Shown: positions 25,201 to 39,644, numbered from the stretch's first letter. The stretch is DNA of 64,000 nt from Anisakis pegreffii (GCA_035041965.1 JAPYMA010000143.1:124001-188000), one strand, 5' to 3'. A program made the numbers and translations. The notes: generated by a model not told the origin, from the letters alone.

Positions 25201-27632
25201 CAAAAATTTAATTTTCTCCCACATGATTTCCCCGTCATTCGTCTTTGTCATCTTCACTTTCTGGCGTAAATGCATCGCTATTCTTTGAAATACTTCACTT
25301 TACATGTATTCGCCAATCTGACTTTAGCAATGAGGCTGCTATCTCATTCACTTCTTCAAGGAAGTATTGCGGATATGTATGCTCATTCAAATCCATGAAA
25401 GGATTTCTGAATAAACACCACTGAGCAAGAAAAATTGCTTCCAGTAGGTAGTCCCATGTTTATCCGGTTCTATGTTTAGGTTTAAGCTAGATTAATGCTC
25501 AAACTGATATTGCGTCTAGATTCAAATTTCAAAAGTGATTACATATCGAGTAAGAGATCGAAGTGTGCATTATCAAAAGAGTTGTAGCACATGTGTCACT
25601 GGAATAGCATAATGTACGGTACGTCATGCAAATTGTCGTCATTTTCAATGATAGGATTCCAGGAGATTAATAACATTCGTATTCTTGTCAACGCGTTAAT
25701 TATTTTCCTATCAATCGTTCCCTTGATAGATGCGATAAAGAATCGTTGCTGTTGATGTTTTTGTTCAACGTTCATAGTTTTCTCACTCCATCTGATGTAT
25801 TTTTGATCGCTTTTTATACATTCAGTTGCATTTCCCAACGGACTTATCGCACCCTAAGTTGGTAAAAACACAGACTTTGTGGTCACAACGTCGAATAGTT
25901 CAAAACAAAAGCACAATGTGACAGCTTTTGCACAATTCAAAGTGCATTTTCTCTTTTCAATAGCATGCAAAATAAGAGATGAATGGTTGCAATTCCTAGT
26001 GACTCCCCCAGAATCATGCAAACGAAATTTTACCAGCAAATGTCTGCTTATTAATCTTCGCCATTAGTGAGAAGTATGCTATGGCTCTTCTCATATCTCT
26101 GAAGAAAGCCTCAAAATGAATCAAATGTCTATCACCAGGTTCTGACCGCAGAAGTCGATCACCGAATTGCAGAAACAGCTCCAATAAAATTACACTCTCT
26201 CCAGTAGGGTTCGGCACTAGCGCACACGGCCAGTAACACACGAGACTGACTGAAAAATAGCCTTTTTTGACCGTTTCATTCCTGGTATGTGATCCCATGA
26301 TTCCTTGCGTTGTAACCTCCTAGGCTATTCGGTTAGGGGAATGGCGTTAGGAGAATGCATTGAGATTATATCTAATAAAAACACACCAAGCTGAAGCAAA
26401 CAAACTGAGGTTGTGAAAGGGGCAAGTTTTTGCTTCCGTGCTCATTTTGAAGTTGTCAAATGATGAAGGTCCCAATCTTGAATGGTTCTGTTCTATAGCA
26501 TTCCAGTTTGTTGATGTTAAGGTGATTCCGAATAGAGTTCTCAGAAGGATAAATTTTTGAAACGTTTTCACATGTTGTGTTTTAATGATATTGCACCTAA
26601 CGCACGCTAATTGTAAATATTTTCTTCTCGTAGTCAATTTATTGAACTTTTGGTTTTTCTTTTCTAAGACCTAGGCAAATTCCTTTTAGGCGTGATTTTT
26701 TAAAAATTCTAAATCATCAGTCAACAAAGACGCGACTATCATTGGTAATATTGGCTCAAAACAATGGCGGTAACTTAAGCCGGGCCGAAGAAATTCTGCG
26801 TGATTGGGTCATTTGAGGGTTGCCGATTGAATTCTTCTTCGCACCAAAGGATCGAAAGAAAAGTAATTCGATGAAGTAAAACTTCATTCACAAATCAAAT
26901 AAAATGCATTGAATTCTTTACTGAATTAGCTGAGTTAGCACTATGATTAGATTTTACAACTGAACTACATGAACAACGAAACGAATCGCGTTCAAACAAA
27001 TTCACTTCTATACATTGACTATTTCATCAATAGTTTACAGCCAATAGCGCTAGATGGTACTTTTCAAAATTACATTCGAAATTTCCTATAAAATTTCATT
27101 TTTTCGCTGTTTCATCAGCCAAAAAGATTTTTTTGGTACTTATAACAGGTGTTTTTCTCTGTTGTACCCACAAAAAATAATTGCAATGCAATTGTGAAAT
27201 TACCATGCATTTTATAATGGAATTGTGCAGTGCTCTCGTCCTTGGATCTTGCGCATTGCCACACTCTCACTCGCTTGGTTTAATGGATTAAGGATAGAGC
27301 CTGCGAAGGCCATTTTACTCCCACCAGCAGTTTGCTCTCGGCATGATGTCGATGGAAACGAAACGCTTATGTCATCTTGTCACTTGAGCACTAACATGAA
27401 ATATATTCCAGTTAATTTCCACTAAATCTAATGAATCAAAGAGCAAAAGTTGGTGCGATGTAAGAAAAAGAAAGTGCCGAATTACGAGATATATTGGAAG
27501 AATAAGAGTATTTTCATCTGAATTCCTTGCATTCACTGATAACGACTAAATATGAGTTTTGGTCGCCAATGTGGATGCTATTTTTCGAACTGCTGAGAGT
27601 TGTAGTGGAAGAAGAAACGGCGGGGTGTTAGA
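22223..27632. other. Intergenic stretch, no gene seen
   Basis: Open frames of 60-100 codons occur on both strands (longest 25854-26637, minus) but none shows a domain, a signal peptide or exon partners. No RNA gene, satellite or transposase was recognised. Confidence 0.45.
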
Positions 27633-28140
27633 TGTTGAATTTCCCGTTGATAGTCTGAAAATTGTCACTGATGCCACCGTAATGAATTTCAATATGCTCC
27701 ACGGTATGTCCCACCCCTGTGATTCCACATCAATCCTTGCGAAAACAAGCAAATTGTTGTATCGATTCATACGGTCGAGTATCATCCCAGAGGAGTGGTG
27801 AATCATTTGTCATCTTTGTCAAATAATCGAATATCAGCTGAGATTCCTCAAACCCTTGTCGTAAAATAAGTTAAGGTTGCAGCTCTTTGCAATTAGTTTT
27901 TTTATCTGCACTAAACTTTTGCCCAATTCGCAATCATTTCAGTGCGTTAGTTCATATACTGAATCGCACATGAATGAAATCAGACGAAAGCTGTTCAGCT
28001 GACTCTAATCATTAGTCGCAACAGCATGAACGTTATCACGTTGTTAGTTCAATCCTAACAAGCTAGAACTCCAAATCTAATTTCAGTGCTAATCAGCACT
28101 TGAGTTGTCAACTGTCTATGACACATTCCCGGTATGCAAT
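27633..28140. repeat. Old tandem duplication, copy 1
   Basis: About 508 bases that recur, diverged and shortened by an internal gap of some 70 bases, immediately downstream. Shared landmarks include ATATGCTCCACGGTAT, CGAAAGCTGTTCAGCTGA, AACAAGCTAGA and AGCACTTGAGTTGTCA. Confidence 0.85.
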
Positions 28141-28582
28141 AAATGAATTTCTTCTTGATATTCTGAAAACTGTCACTGTTGCTTCCGTAATGAATTCGAA
28201 TATGCTCCACGGTATCCATCCATCCTTGAAATTCCGCATCAATCCTTGTGAAACCAATCTAATTATTATATCGATTCATATGGTCGAATCGAGTATAAGT
28301 TAGATCTGCAGCCCTTTTCAATCAGTCCTTTTATCCACACTAAACTTTCTCCGAATTCGCTATCATTTCAGTGTGTTATTTCATATACGGATTCGCACAT
28401 GAACGAAATCAGACGAAAGCTGTTCAGCTGACCCTAACCATTGATCGTTTTGCAGGCAACAGCACTAAACGTTTGTTAATTCAATCTTAACAAGCTAGAG
28501 ATCCGAATCTAATTTCGGTGTTAATTAGCACTTGAGTTGTCAGCTTTCTATGACACATTTCCGGTATGACGCAGTAAATTAA
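28141..28582. repeat. Old tandem duplication, copy 2
   Basis: The second copy directly abuts the first and ends with TATGACACATTTCCGGTATG, matching the end of copy 1. On the minus strand both copies can be read with a shared pattern (IPWSI...FIT.A.VT.FR.S..NS), so a duplicated minus-strand exon is possible but unproven. Confidence 0.85.
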
Positions 28583-30331
28583 TTCAATGCAAATCAGATC
28601 AAATTCAATGTTGTAAGGTATCGGAATCACGGAATACATATGTGCGAAGTTTTCATCTCATTTGACATATTCGTCGTTCTCCACTTCTTTTTTTCTGTTT
28701 TAGCTAAACTGATTTAGCTCTCCTGGCTTGTTTGACCTGGTATCGGCCGCCTCAGGTTATATCATTGTCACCGAATTCGGGAAGAGTCATGAGTCCCGAT
28801 TTTTATCATCTGCATAGCCGCATCAGACACATTATCGTTTCATTTCCTATCATTAAAATCATTCGCGTAGATGGAATGCATCGTTTTCGTGTCGCGCATC
28901 CTCAAAATCGCATTATAAGATTGACATTCATTGAAAAATCCATTGAGAAAAAGCTGTCGCTCGTTCGTATGCGCTAATGAATTTTTTTTTGACTCAAGAG
29001 ATGTGGAAAAAAATTTTACGAGTAAGAAAATAAACCCCTCATCCTATCATGGAATATTATGAAAGTCCGTATTGAATTTGAGTGCTTTTGGTGATTTACG
29101 AGTCTCATTTATTTGCGTTGAATGGCGATCATTCATTTGATTTTGCTGTCCATTAGCATGTTGGTAACGCCGCCCATTTGTGGATTTCCAGATAGTATGA
29201 TGGATTATCTCGTCTTACTGCTTTTAATGAACGAATCGAACGCTATTCATCAGTTCATAGTTCTGCTGAGCTCGAGCTATTCGTCACTTTCTGAGGACAG
29301 TGAGTAAATTGAGGTGACGATTGGAGCATTTCTTTAGTAAATGGCTGAAAAAGACGATGAGTGATTAGTAAGTGTTATTTGATAGTTGATAGGAATATTC
29401 ATTTTATCATTCTTTGAAGCACGTTTGACGAGTTCATCTCTCCTTTTGGTGTCGCAGTGTTTCATTGCTGCAGTATCGTCGATTCGTTGGATTCGCTGTT
29501 TCTCTTAAATTTCAGATCGAGATTTTGTTTTTCTTCTCAATTCGAAATTCACAAGTTTTTTTTGAAACGGAATTTGAGATGTGAAAAAGTTCACATCGAA
29601 AAGAACATGTAGAAAGATAGCGCCATCCATAGTGTTTGTTAGTCGCTGCGAGGAAAGAACATTTTAATGCAGCGACCCTTCAAACTTCAAACTGAGTGTG
29701 TCGAGGCAAAGTTTTAGGTTGATTGTTCTTATACCTTTGTGAAAGATGAGCCTCGAACTTTTCGAAATGTGCACATCGGGAAATATGACACCTCAGGCCT
29801 AAAACAAATTGACTCGGCTAACTTTCCAATCAATTCCTAGAAGCGAATTTTCCTATGGATAGTTTCTAGATAAGGTGTCATTTCCTTCTGCGCCGAGACC
29901 TTAGAGATTCTGATTATCAAAAAAAATTCTCACCCTGAAAGCTTGAAATCATCAAAAAATTTTCTGAAATTGATTTGAATTTTGAAACATCAAAAATTTT
30001 CGAACAACTCATGGACACAGACGTAATTGGTCGTTCGAAATACACCGATTGCACCGATCAGGTACGTTCTCAATTCAGTACTCGCTTCAAAAGACAAGCG
30101 ATCTCCACCGGATGGAGTGATCACTAACACTAAACTTCTCGAAGAGCAAAGAAGGGTCGCGAAAACTTTCTCTATAGCTGTAGAACTAATGTGAGTCCTT
30201 TGAAGAAGTAGAAGTAAAGGTAAAGATAATCCTCCTTGTGCTCTCATAGAAATGGAACGAGGCCTATTTAAGTTTCTGCAACCGTTTTGCTAAATATGAC
30301 CTCTCACTCTCACCCTTATAAGGGACAATAA

Positions 30332-30416
30332 ATATTTGATTGTCATAATGTGTTTGATTTGCAAGTCAAATAGTTACATTGACTTGCAAATCAAACACAT
30401 TATGACAATCAAATAT
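30332..30416. repeat. 38-bp perfect inverted repeat with 9-base loop
   Basis: The arms 30332-30369 and 30379-30416 are exact reverse complements (start ATATTTGATTGTC, inner end GCAAGTCAA), separated by ATAGTTACA. Confidence 0.97.
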
Positions 30417-33400
30417 ATTATGACAATTTGAATGAGAATAACGTTTCAGTTTCATTGCAAAATGTATTTAAAACAGAATGATACGAGGAGATGGTTTGTT
30501 TATGATTAGATGAGTATTAACTGAAGCACGAATAACTTAGCCTTTAAGTTGATGAAATTTTACACGATATTTTCATTCTCTTTGCATGTTCGGCAATATT
30601 TTCATCCTTTATGGTCATTCAGTATAAATATTGTTCTTCAGTTTAGCGTTCACACTTGAATGAAATCGATATGTTCTGCCGAGATTCAAAAATATCATTA
30701 ATGTTTGTGAATGCTGATTATTACTTCAAATAATCGCTAACGAATTTTCAATGCTTTGCTCTTCATTCAAGCTTGATGCAATGGGTTCCTTCCTTGTTTC
30801 AGTCGGCAAAGTAACAAGAAGCATGTGGCCGGGCTACTTGGTAAATAGCTAATACTATATGGATAAATGTGCATGGGTAATATGCCGATAGCACTGCGGG
30901 CGAGATTGTTTTGTTTGTTTTCGTCCGCTTTTAATGATGGATGATCATTTGATGAGGTCGTTTCGCAAGAAGATTTTATTGTTACATTAGGTACATTTTA
31001 CAGAATGTGAACGTTCGTAATGAGGCTGCATAAGAACTTCTATCGTTTAGCAAATGAAAGTAACGTTTTATCGATGTATGTATTATAGTATTAATGATGT
31101 AGTTTCAAATGAGATTCTCAATAAACGTTTCCGAATAATTAACTTCAAACCATAAATATCATGTAATCAGCGTTTTGACAATGACAGCCTAATGATAGAT
31201 GGCCGGAATGATAGATATATTTTGTAGGACTTGTAGTAACACTGTAGACGAATGGATCAAGGAGACGCAACTCTCAATCCACAAGAAATTACGACGACAT
31301 TCACCCTAATGATCTTGTGTTGTTTTTTGCTCAACTCATCCAGCTTAGTGCAGTCGTACATCCTCCAAGATAGTTATGTTATCCATTCTCTCAAGAAAAG
31401 TCTATGATAGCATAACAAAAAATAATAATGAAAACGCTGTAATTAGTACACCCCAGATCACAACACTTACACGGTCTCGTTCTCTTTCCGTAACCGTTTT
31501 TTAAAAGAAATCTTATGGCGCTAGATTATTTACTACAATGTATTTAGAATCATCGCATTTCTTTTCAATCAACAGCTATGGAATTTTCAAATGCTATCTC
31601 ACTCACTACGATAACTTTTACTTCTGCCCAGAAACTCATTTCTTGTCTCGCATTCACCCGCAGCCTCAGACTCATTTCAGTCAAATTGAACGATGAACCA
31701 CAATCCATTTCGCGCAGAAATGAGCCAGTGTCATGCAAAAGAATCTAGCAGATGCATTTATTGCTGTAATTATGATCGTGTATGATTGGCAAAGTTCAAT
31801 GATGTCCGCGAATAATTTTTAGCAATAATGCATGAGCTATATAAATGACAGTTGCTTATTCAGCTATATGACTACCAATTCTTTTTTATTCGACTATATC
31901 TTCTGGATTATTAATCCTATTGAACATTGCTCTGTTCTGCTCGAATTTTGTGCAACAGTGCAGTCAGCAGTTCACTCTTCTTCAATGCAATAATCCACAT
32001 TTATTCATGCTTGAATTTTTTTCTTGTTTTGTACCTAACATATTCAGTTCGTTGTTCACTATGTTGTTTTCCTCAACAACTGACGCAAATAATTAGGCAC
32101 TGTGGGACGTTAATTAAAGGAGACATCGACACTGATGAGCGATATTTCTGACAAGTTAAAGTGAATCGTGATCGGTCGGAGTGATTCTGAGCCTCGGGGG
32201 ACCGGCTGGCCTGCGATAGTCTTTCATCAGTCAGTGGTGACAGCAATGATTAAACGGCAGGAATAATAATAGTGATGGAAACGAAAATCTAACAATAAGC
32301 AATAAGCACTGCACGGTTTCTGCATCACATTTGCACTTGCCGAACGCGATAAGGTTGTTCGCTTGTTTGATAGCAATAAAATATTCACAAAAACAGAAAG
32401 ATCATTATTAGTGATGTAGTGCACCAATTTCTGCAAGATCTCATCAATGAGAAATTGATGATTCTCTTGACAGGTCACGTATAGCCTGAGAAAATGAAAT
32501 TATTCAACTACAATCATATTTATAATCGACATTAACATTGCATTTGTTTGATGAATTGAGTGCTTAATTGCGGTATGATGTTCACTAAATAGGATTTATA
32601 TTCAATGTTTAGTGTGTCATCAGTCTATCGCAAACCAAAACAATGACAACAGAAACTGCAAATTAATACGGCTCAAACCAAACTGATGCGAATTCTTTCG
32701 ATGGAATGCGATGCAAGTTGAATTATTGCTTGTTTTGGTCACCCCCAAATTCATTTCTTGAATTATTTCAGAACCATTCATTTTTCTACATTACTCTATC
32801 GAATTCGTTTTGATATTTGTCTTTTTCCCTCTATTTTGTCGCTCCATCATTCATTCCATGAAGCCTGTCGAATTTCATATGCAACCAAATTTTTTTCGTT
32901 CGTTTCAAGCAACTCCATCAGCCATTAAACTAACCTCATTATCAGTCTCTTAAAACTCGACAAAAACACGTCGAAAATCAATGAATTAGGCTCTCTTCGA
33001 GAGTGCTTCTGTTTTTCATCCTTTCCTAAAAAGATGAAAATTTTCAATCCCATTCAGCATATCATCTCTGAAGCGATTAACTGAATGGTGTGTTTTTTTG
33101 CATTCAAAGAATAATGAATAATGAGGTTTCATTTGACAGTTTTGTTTCTGAATAACAAAAGTCTCACAATTTTCAAAATTATCCATTCATGTGACCAGAA
33201 CCGACCGCTTTATTGCAATTCTACAATTAGCAATTCTTCGAATAAGCAAAAAATGGAATCTTTTATGAACACTCAATACGAATGAATTTATAGCACACCT
33301 GACCTTTTCGGTGATTCAGTTCTTGTGTTCAGTTTCATATCTAAACGTTCCATCTGGCTTCCAGACGAATATTTATCTCAATTAGAATTTTCAATCGAGC

Positions 33401-36400
33401 ACAGAAAAGATTCAAGCAATCCTTCACCAAAACACGCGAAATAAATGGTAAAATTGTTCCCAAAATAATTTTTCAAGCGACACGAGAAATTATTTTGGAA
33501 TTAAGTTGTTGTGAATGCATTAATGCAACGAGCCTTTAAATGCCAATGAATGCGCGTTTGCGATGCCCAACTGAAGCACATAAATAATTACATACGACCA
33601 CAAAATGACGACATGATGAATAAACGTTACAAGGCTCATTACTTCTATCTTTCAAATGATGGGAATTTCTCATTTATCGTAATTCATTCGCAAAATTTAA
33701 TCCCATCAAAGTTTTTTTCTCATGAAAAGCTACTTGATCAGTCTTCTTTGACAAAGTGCACTCAGTTTTTCTTTGTCGTCATGATGCAATCGGATATAGC
33801 GTTAAAAAATTCGAATTTTTTTCAAGAACTGCAATTTTTTATGCGAATTTTTATGCCGCTCAAAGCTTCTTGCACTTCAATAAGTACATACGCGAGGGCT
33901 TAGCAGGATGGATGAAACGCAGTTGTTTCGATGTTTTTTTTTTAATATTTCGATGTTGTTTCATGAAGTTGATCTGTGAAGAACACACCAACATTCTCTC
34001 AATCATTTCAGTGAAATGACATGTGATGTGAGTTCTTTTATGGCTTTATGTGATATCGGCACTCGATTGCGTCCACTTCCCTACTAAAGGCCACAAAACA
34101 AGTGTTCTGATGTGATATTTCGACTTTACGAAAGCGATGCATTCTACAGAAATAAAGTGCAAATAATTTGAGTCGTAAACAACAGTCGACTTTTTAATAA
34201 ATCGTACTTCAGACAATTTCGACTTCAAATAATAGACAATCGTAAAGAACTCAGCTGAGTGCTTCTTCAGTTGTTCACAAGTGCTGTCACAAGCCTGTCA
34301 TCGAACTTTTGGTCATGCTTTGCCCAGTTTATTCAATTTAAGAGCTCTTTGTCGTGAGACAACGTTTCACTCTTGCACTCAACTAATCACCCGGTTTTGA
34401 TCCAATAACAGTGCAGCCAATTTCTTAGTTTGCTATTAGCTTCAACATTTTCAATATTGCGCATGATTACTGTAGCATTTTACCACACAGAATCATGCGT
34501 CTTTTGCACGTGTGCTCAGAGTCTGTATCCTCAAATAATAATTTTCACTGAAGTGAAAGTGCGAGGTCTTTCAATGCGTAATTTTATGAGTAGCAAGCAG
34601 ACCCTAGAAAACCCTTTATCTTTCGACGTTCCAGATGTCGGTTGGCCGTGTGACTTCGTCTCACCTCGCCTTGTTTTTTTCCAACCAGTCTCGAGAATTA
34701 GTTATCTATGTCAACATGGCTAGATTGTTGAATTTTTGGAGAGAACTGATGATTCCGTATATAATCCTTTCATAAGCAGCAACCCTCATAAACACATAAC
34801 AGGCGATTTTTTTTCAACTGTTTTGCGTTTCGGCGCTTTCCTAAGTTCCTTATGAGGATGTAATAAATTGATGGGATGAATGGACTGCATTCTTATATGA
34901 TTGGCGATACAGAAGCTTCAGGGCTCTGCCTAAGAACTTAAAGCAGAATTTGCACTTGATAGGTCACACCGAGGAAGGAGAAGGAATGTTTCAATATTGA
35001 AACAAATACTGAACATTGTTATTGAAGTATTAATGTCTACATTCAGGCAATCTACATCATAACAGTGGAATCAATGAATTGATGATTTATGCTTATCGTT
35101 TTCTGATTATTTGATTCTGTTTTGACTGCTGCTTCCTGCTCGTAAAGAAAACGTCCCAATAGAATTGCACCACAATTGAAACACGCTTTCGAGCTGGTCA
35201 TTGCATACATTTATCAATTTGCGATTCCACAAAACATTTATGACAGATGGCTATGCATTCCTTATAAATGATACCTGAAAGTCGATGTTATCTGCAAAAC
35301 GACCACTTTCTGCACTAGTACAGTGTAAACACCATTCAGTTATGCTTAAAATCGTCCTTCATCCAAAAGCACTGTTACAATTGCACTAGCAAATTGAATT
35401 GCTTTAAACAACACCATACATCAATGATCTAATTGCTGATCTCGTCAAAAATTCGTATGTTCTGAGTTATAAAGCAAGCTCCAGTATCACGATTGCGCAA
35501 CGAAATATAGTGCTTCCAGCTTGGTCTGAGAGACGTGTTCGCTTTCCTAAGTTACAAAAAAGTTAATGTTTCTACGGTTATGGATTTATTGTCAAATCTA
35601 CTTGTTTTTTTTTAAATGAATTTATTGACATATCCATTTAGCCCCTTATTTTTCGCAAAGAATGCGATGGTTTCAATGATGTATACGTCGCTTTGCTAAA
35701 AATTTATTCGCTTATGATTTCTGCTCGTGACGGTATACTTGAGACGTCTCAAGGCTCTTGTCATTTACGATGCATAGTGTGTTTTTGGTCACTTCTCGAG
35801 TGCTCAGTTCATATTTCCAGTTCATTTTGAAGGCGTTGAAATAACTTCCAAGTAATGCCATTGAACATCGGATGAAATGCTTTCATTCTAGATAGTAATC
35901 AATTTTGCCAGCCTCGATCATTACTGTCATCATCATTATTCTAAAACTATTATATTGCTTCACATAATGAGATCCGTAATAATTTCCACATAATAATGAA
36001 GTTGCTCTACATAATATGTGTTTTACATGAACTCATTAATTCTTCAATAACTCTATTTTGTTATTGACGATTCGATGGTTCTTTCACTCATTTTAGATTC
36101 TATCCAAGATAATATATATCTCAGTATCGTTTCTTAACCTAACATATCGCCTAAGTCATGAGAAATCGAGAAAGTGTAAACACCTTAAACGATCACCTGG
36201 GCTTCAGCGCAAGCTTAGGCTGGACTTCAAGCAGAAGCTTACGCTCAGGAAAATGTTTGGTCTTAGCCTTCTATTCAAGAGCGCGCTCGAAATTCAGGCG
36301 TTTATTCATCTAACAACAGTGACCATCTCTCCAACCCAGGTATCGATACCTAACATTCAGCCAAGTTCATGGAATGCATTCGTTCATTGAGTTCTGACAT

Positions 36401-37649
36401 TATACCGCGTTGAATTTTATCCTAATTGAATGGCTATTTGCTTAGGATTCAATGTATTTCATCAGTTGTTTATGGCAAAGGAGGATGAACTGAAGATTTT
36501 ATCGTACGGGACACCCACGTAAGAAATTAAGAAATAAATTATCCTCTGGGCACTTAAGAAAATAAATTATAAAATTTTTTTTCGTCATATATGAAATTCT
36601 AGGATTAGAAAATCGAGCAAATCGACTGATATATCGGGAGTGAATTGAAGTAAAATGCTCGTGAAAGCCTGCATAATACGGTAAAAGATCAATTATATTT
36701 GAGCTCAGTGTTAATGCGTTAATTCATAATAATATTCAAAAGCATATTGCAAACGAATTGAGTGCTAATCCGGCAGCAGAAGCGCGTTCATGAGCTTATC
36801 CTCTGTTTACAAATCAGCAGTCATAACAGTTTGTGCAACGCAGTCATAATTTTATTAAAATCATAGTAAATTCCACTGGTTCGTCATCATTCTAACGTTT
36901 ATATTTGTGTACACTTTCTGTAACGTTCACATATTTGAGCATTCAAATTACCGTATTTCTTGAGGCGTATCTCTTACAATCTGGTTCAGATAACGTTTTG
37001 AAAGGTTCCAACTGGGTTCTCTACATTTCGCATAAAAACATTCGGATGGAGCATTTTCCATTGTCCCGAGTCAGTTCAGTTCCTTCACAATCGCTCATAC
37101 AACCGCATATTCTGCTATGATCATTTCCATCAAAGTGATCATTTCCATATTTTATACATTCTCGAATATTCCCAAAAGATTTGTGGACGTATGTCTAACT
37201 TCGTCGTCTCTTAACTTCAAAACATCTCGACATACCGATCAACGTTCTGATTTTATCAAACTCATCCCCGAAATTTCCTCAGTCGGTTTCTTTAAACAAT
37301 ATTTATCTAACAATAAGATTGATGCAATCAGCGATTGAAATTGTTCACGACGTGAAGTGTTTATGACGTTTGTGATGCGCATTCATAAGCATCTCGAGAG
37401 ACCATAGAGATGTATATTACCCAAACATTCGAAGGAGGAGTCGACCAGCCCAAGTAGGACTTACTGATGAAGATGATGTAGAGAGGATTAATCGACGAAT
37501 CACTTTCGATGGCTCTGCGTCATCGCCCAGCTGCTATCACCTTCAGCATTCATCCACACGTTTCAATCAGCATAAATGATAAAATTTCATCACTCCGTTT
37601 ATTCAATTTTATTTCAAGCACTGAACGAAGAATCTAAACAATTTGATTT

Positions 37650-37702
37650 CACGGGTGGAAAACATCTTATTGAGTCAGTCCACAAGATGTTTTCCACCCG
37701 TG
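37650..37702. repeat. 19-bp perfect inverted repeat with 15-base loop
   Basis: CACGGGTGGAAAACATCTT at 37650-37668 is exactly complementary to 37684-37702. The outer flanks pair only partly. It is more GC-rich than its surroundings. Confidence 0.95.
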
Positions 37703-39593
37703 CTTCTAATTAAATTTTCATTGTTCAAAACATCCTGATAGCACGCACAATTAATTCCGCTGTTCTTGTTGTTGTGTTTGTTATTACTAATGTCGTTCTG
37801 TTCATTTACGTTCACTGAATTTTTTGATCGTTTCAGGAAACCAAATGATTCCTTTAGTGATCTGTGGAGTTTTGATTGAGGAAATCGCCGCGCCGCATCT
37901 TTCTCAAATCAGAAACAGTCGGTTGCATTTCTCTTCAAAACAAACACAACGACTTACTCGAAGCAGTAAACAATTTCACGCAATACATCTGAGTGACGTG
38001 CCTATAAACAATGACACTAGAATGATAATTATTCACATAAAATAATTGCTGCTAACCACGCGTATAACATTTCACGAAATAGTGCGCATAATGAGCTAAC
38101 AGTGGATGTTTTCGATTACAGTACTACATGTCACTCTACACAAATAAGATCCTCTTGTACAGCTTGCATTCAGAAGTGTACAAATGTGAGAAATGAAATG
38201 AAATGTAATGTAATAGCTTTTGTTTCCGTTTGGATACGCGAAACGACGGTCTCGAAAACTTCAAAAGCACTATCAAAATATCAAATATTCCATCTTCTAT
38301 CAAACCAACGTTCAATCTTCCTACTGGCTTGATCTGCAATTTCTGCTTTTTCGTATCAATAACGTTAACAGTGTTGTAGACGCAAAAATAAAATATTCAT
38401 GCATATGTGTATATATATATATATGCCAAATATATTATGAAAGGGAGTATAAAACAGAGTGAAGAGGTGACATGATTTTACGATAAAGCGTTGAACGAAG
38501 GGATTGATGCGGATATAATTATATTTACAATGCATTCATAATTTCGTCGCAGATAATATGCGCTTAATGCAATTCAATCGAAACACTCAACCGTAGCTAT
38601 TGTCACTTTGATGAGTGTGTGGTATTGCGAGAGTGACGAGCACAAGTTTCTTCCTGAAGATTTGATATTTTTAAACAATTCTTCGCTAATCGTATTTCAT
38701 CAGGAAAACCTTTCTTTTGATAAGCCACTTTCCTTCACAATTAGCGTCAATCACATATTAATACTTTGTTCAGGACTCGAATATCTTCATGTCCGCTCTA
38801 TTTCTATCCTATTTTGTTCGGCACATTTCTCCTTAGATACTGCATCCGTTCTGATTTCTGCTTGTTCTCGTGAATGTTTCATTTAATGAAACAATTCAAT
38901 GTGTGGTATTTAAGCGATGCTTTTATACAATATATTCAAGCGACCTTAAAAGAGCACTCTGACACATTAAGTGAGCTTTCTAGCGGAATCACCATGCAGT
39001 CAACAGTTTTCTTGTCAAAAGTGACTTAAATTTCATTTATCGGATAAGAGATATGCTATAATATTTGACTTATTGTTAGCTACAAATTGAATTCAATTAG
39101 AATAATGCATCACCAATGGTTGCTTGAAAGGATCCTCAAAGTAAACATGATGAAAAATTCGAAAATTATGCTAAGCCTCATCAAATTTACACGTTGTTAT
39201 GACTAATTTATGACCATTATCAATGTTATAGATTTGGTTAGATTCATTATTGTTATTGTTACTATCATTATGACTATTACTCACATCAGGCATAAATAAC
39301 ATATTTCATCGATCAACTCAGTTTAGTATAGATGCGGCGGATCTCTGAATCTTTCATTACCACTGCAAAGCGAGCCATGCATTAATGAATGTTTATGTTA
39401 TCGATCATCATCAAAAAATGAAACCAATTTGTTTGGATTAATCCCAGACGAGTCAAAATCCTTTCTGGTCTGGGAGGAAGCATGCAATCGCGAGCGATTA
39501 TTGCTTATTTAGCAGCTGCTTGACCATGCTTTCGAGTTTTTGACTTTTCCCATCATATTATTTTACATTACTTTTTCCACCATATTATTTTAC

Positions 39594-39644
39594 AGTTATA
39601 CGTTACTACCTAAAGATTGACACTTTAGGTAGTAATGTATAACT
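39594..39644. repeat. 22-bp inverted repeat, 7-base loop, one G:U pair
   Basis: Arm 39594-39615 begins AGTTATACGTTACTACC; arm 39623-39644 is its complement except for one position that would be a G:U pair in RNA. The loop is ATTGACA. Confidence 0.93.

Noticed and set aside
29990..30247. An 85-codon minus-strand frame, overlapping an exon-like plus-strand frame (30079-30190, LLEEQRRVAKTFSIAVEL)
   Set aside because: Both strands look partly coding, neither has exon partners, and the lengths are within chance expectation.
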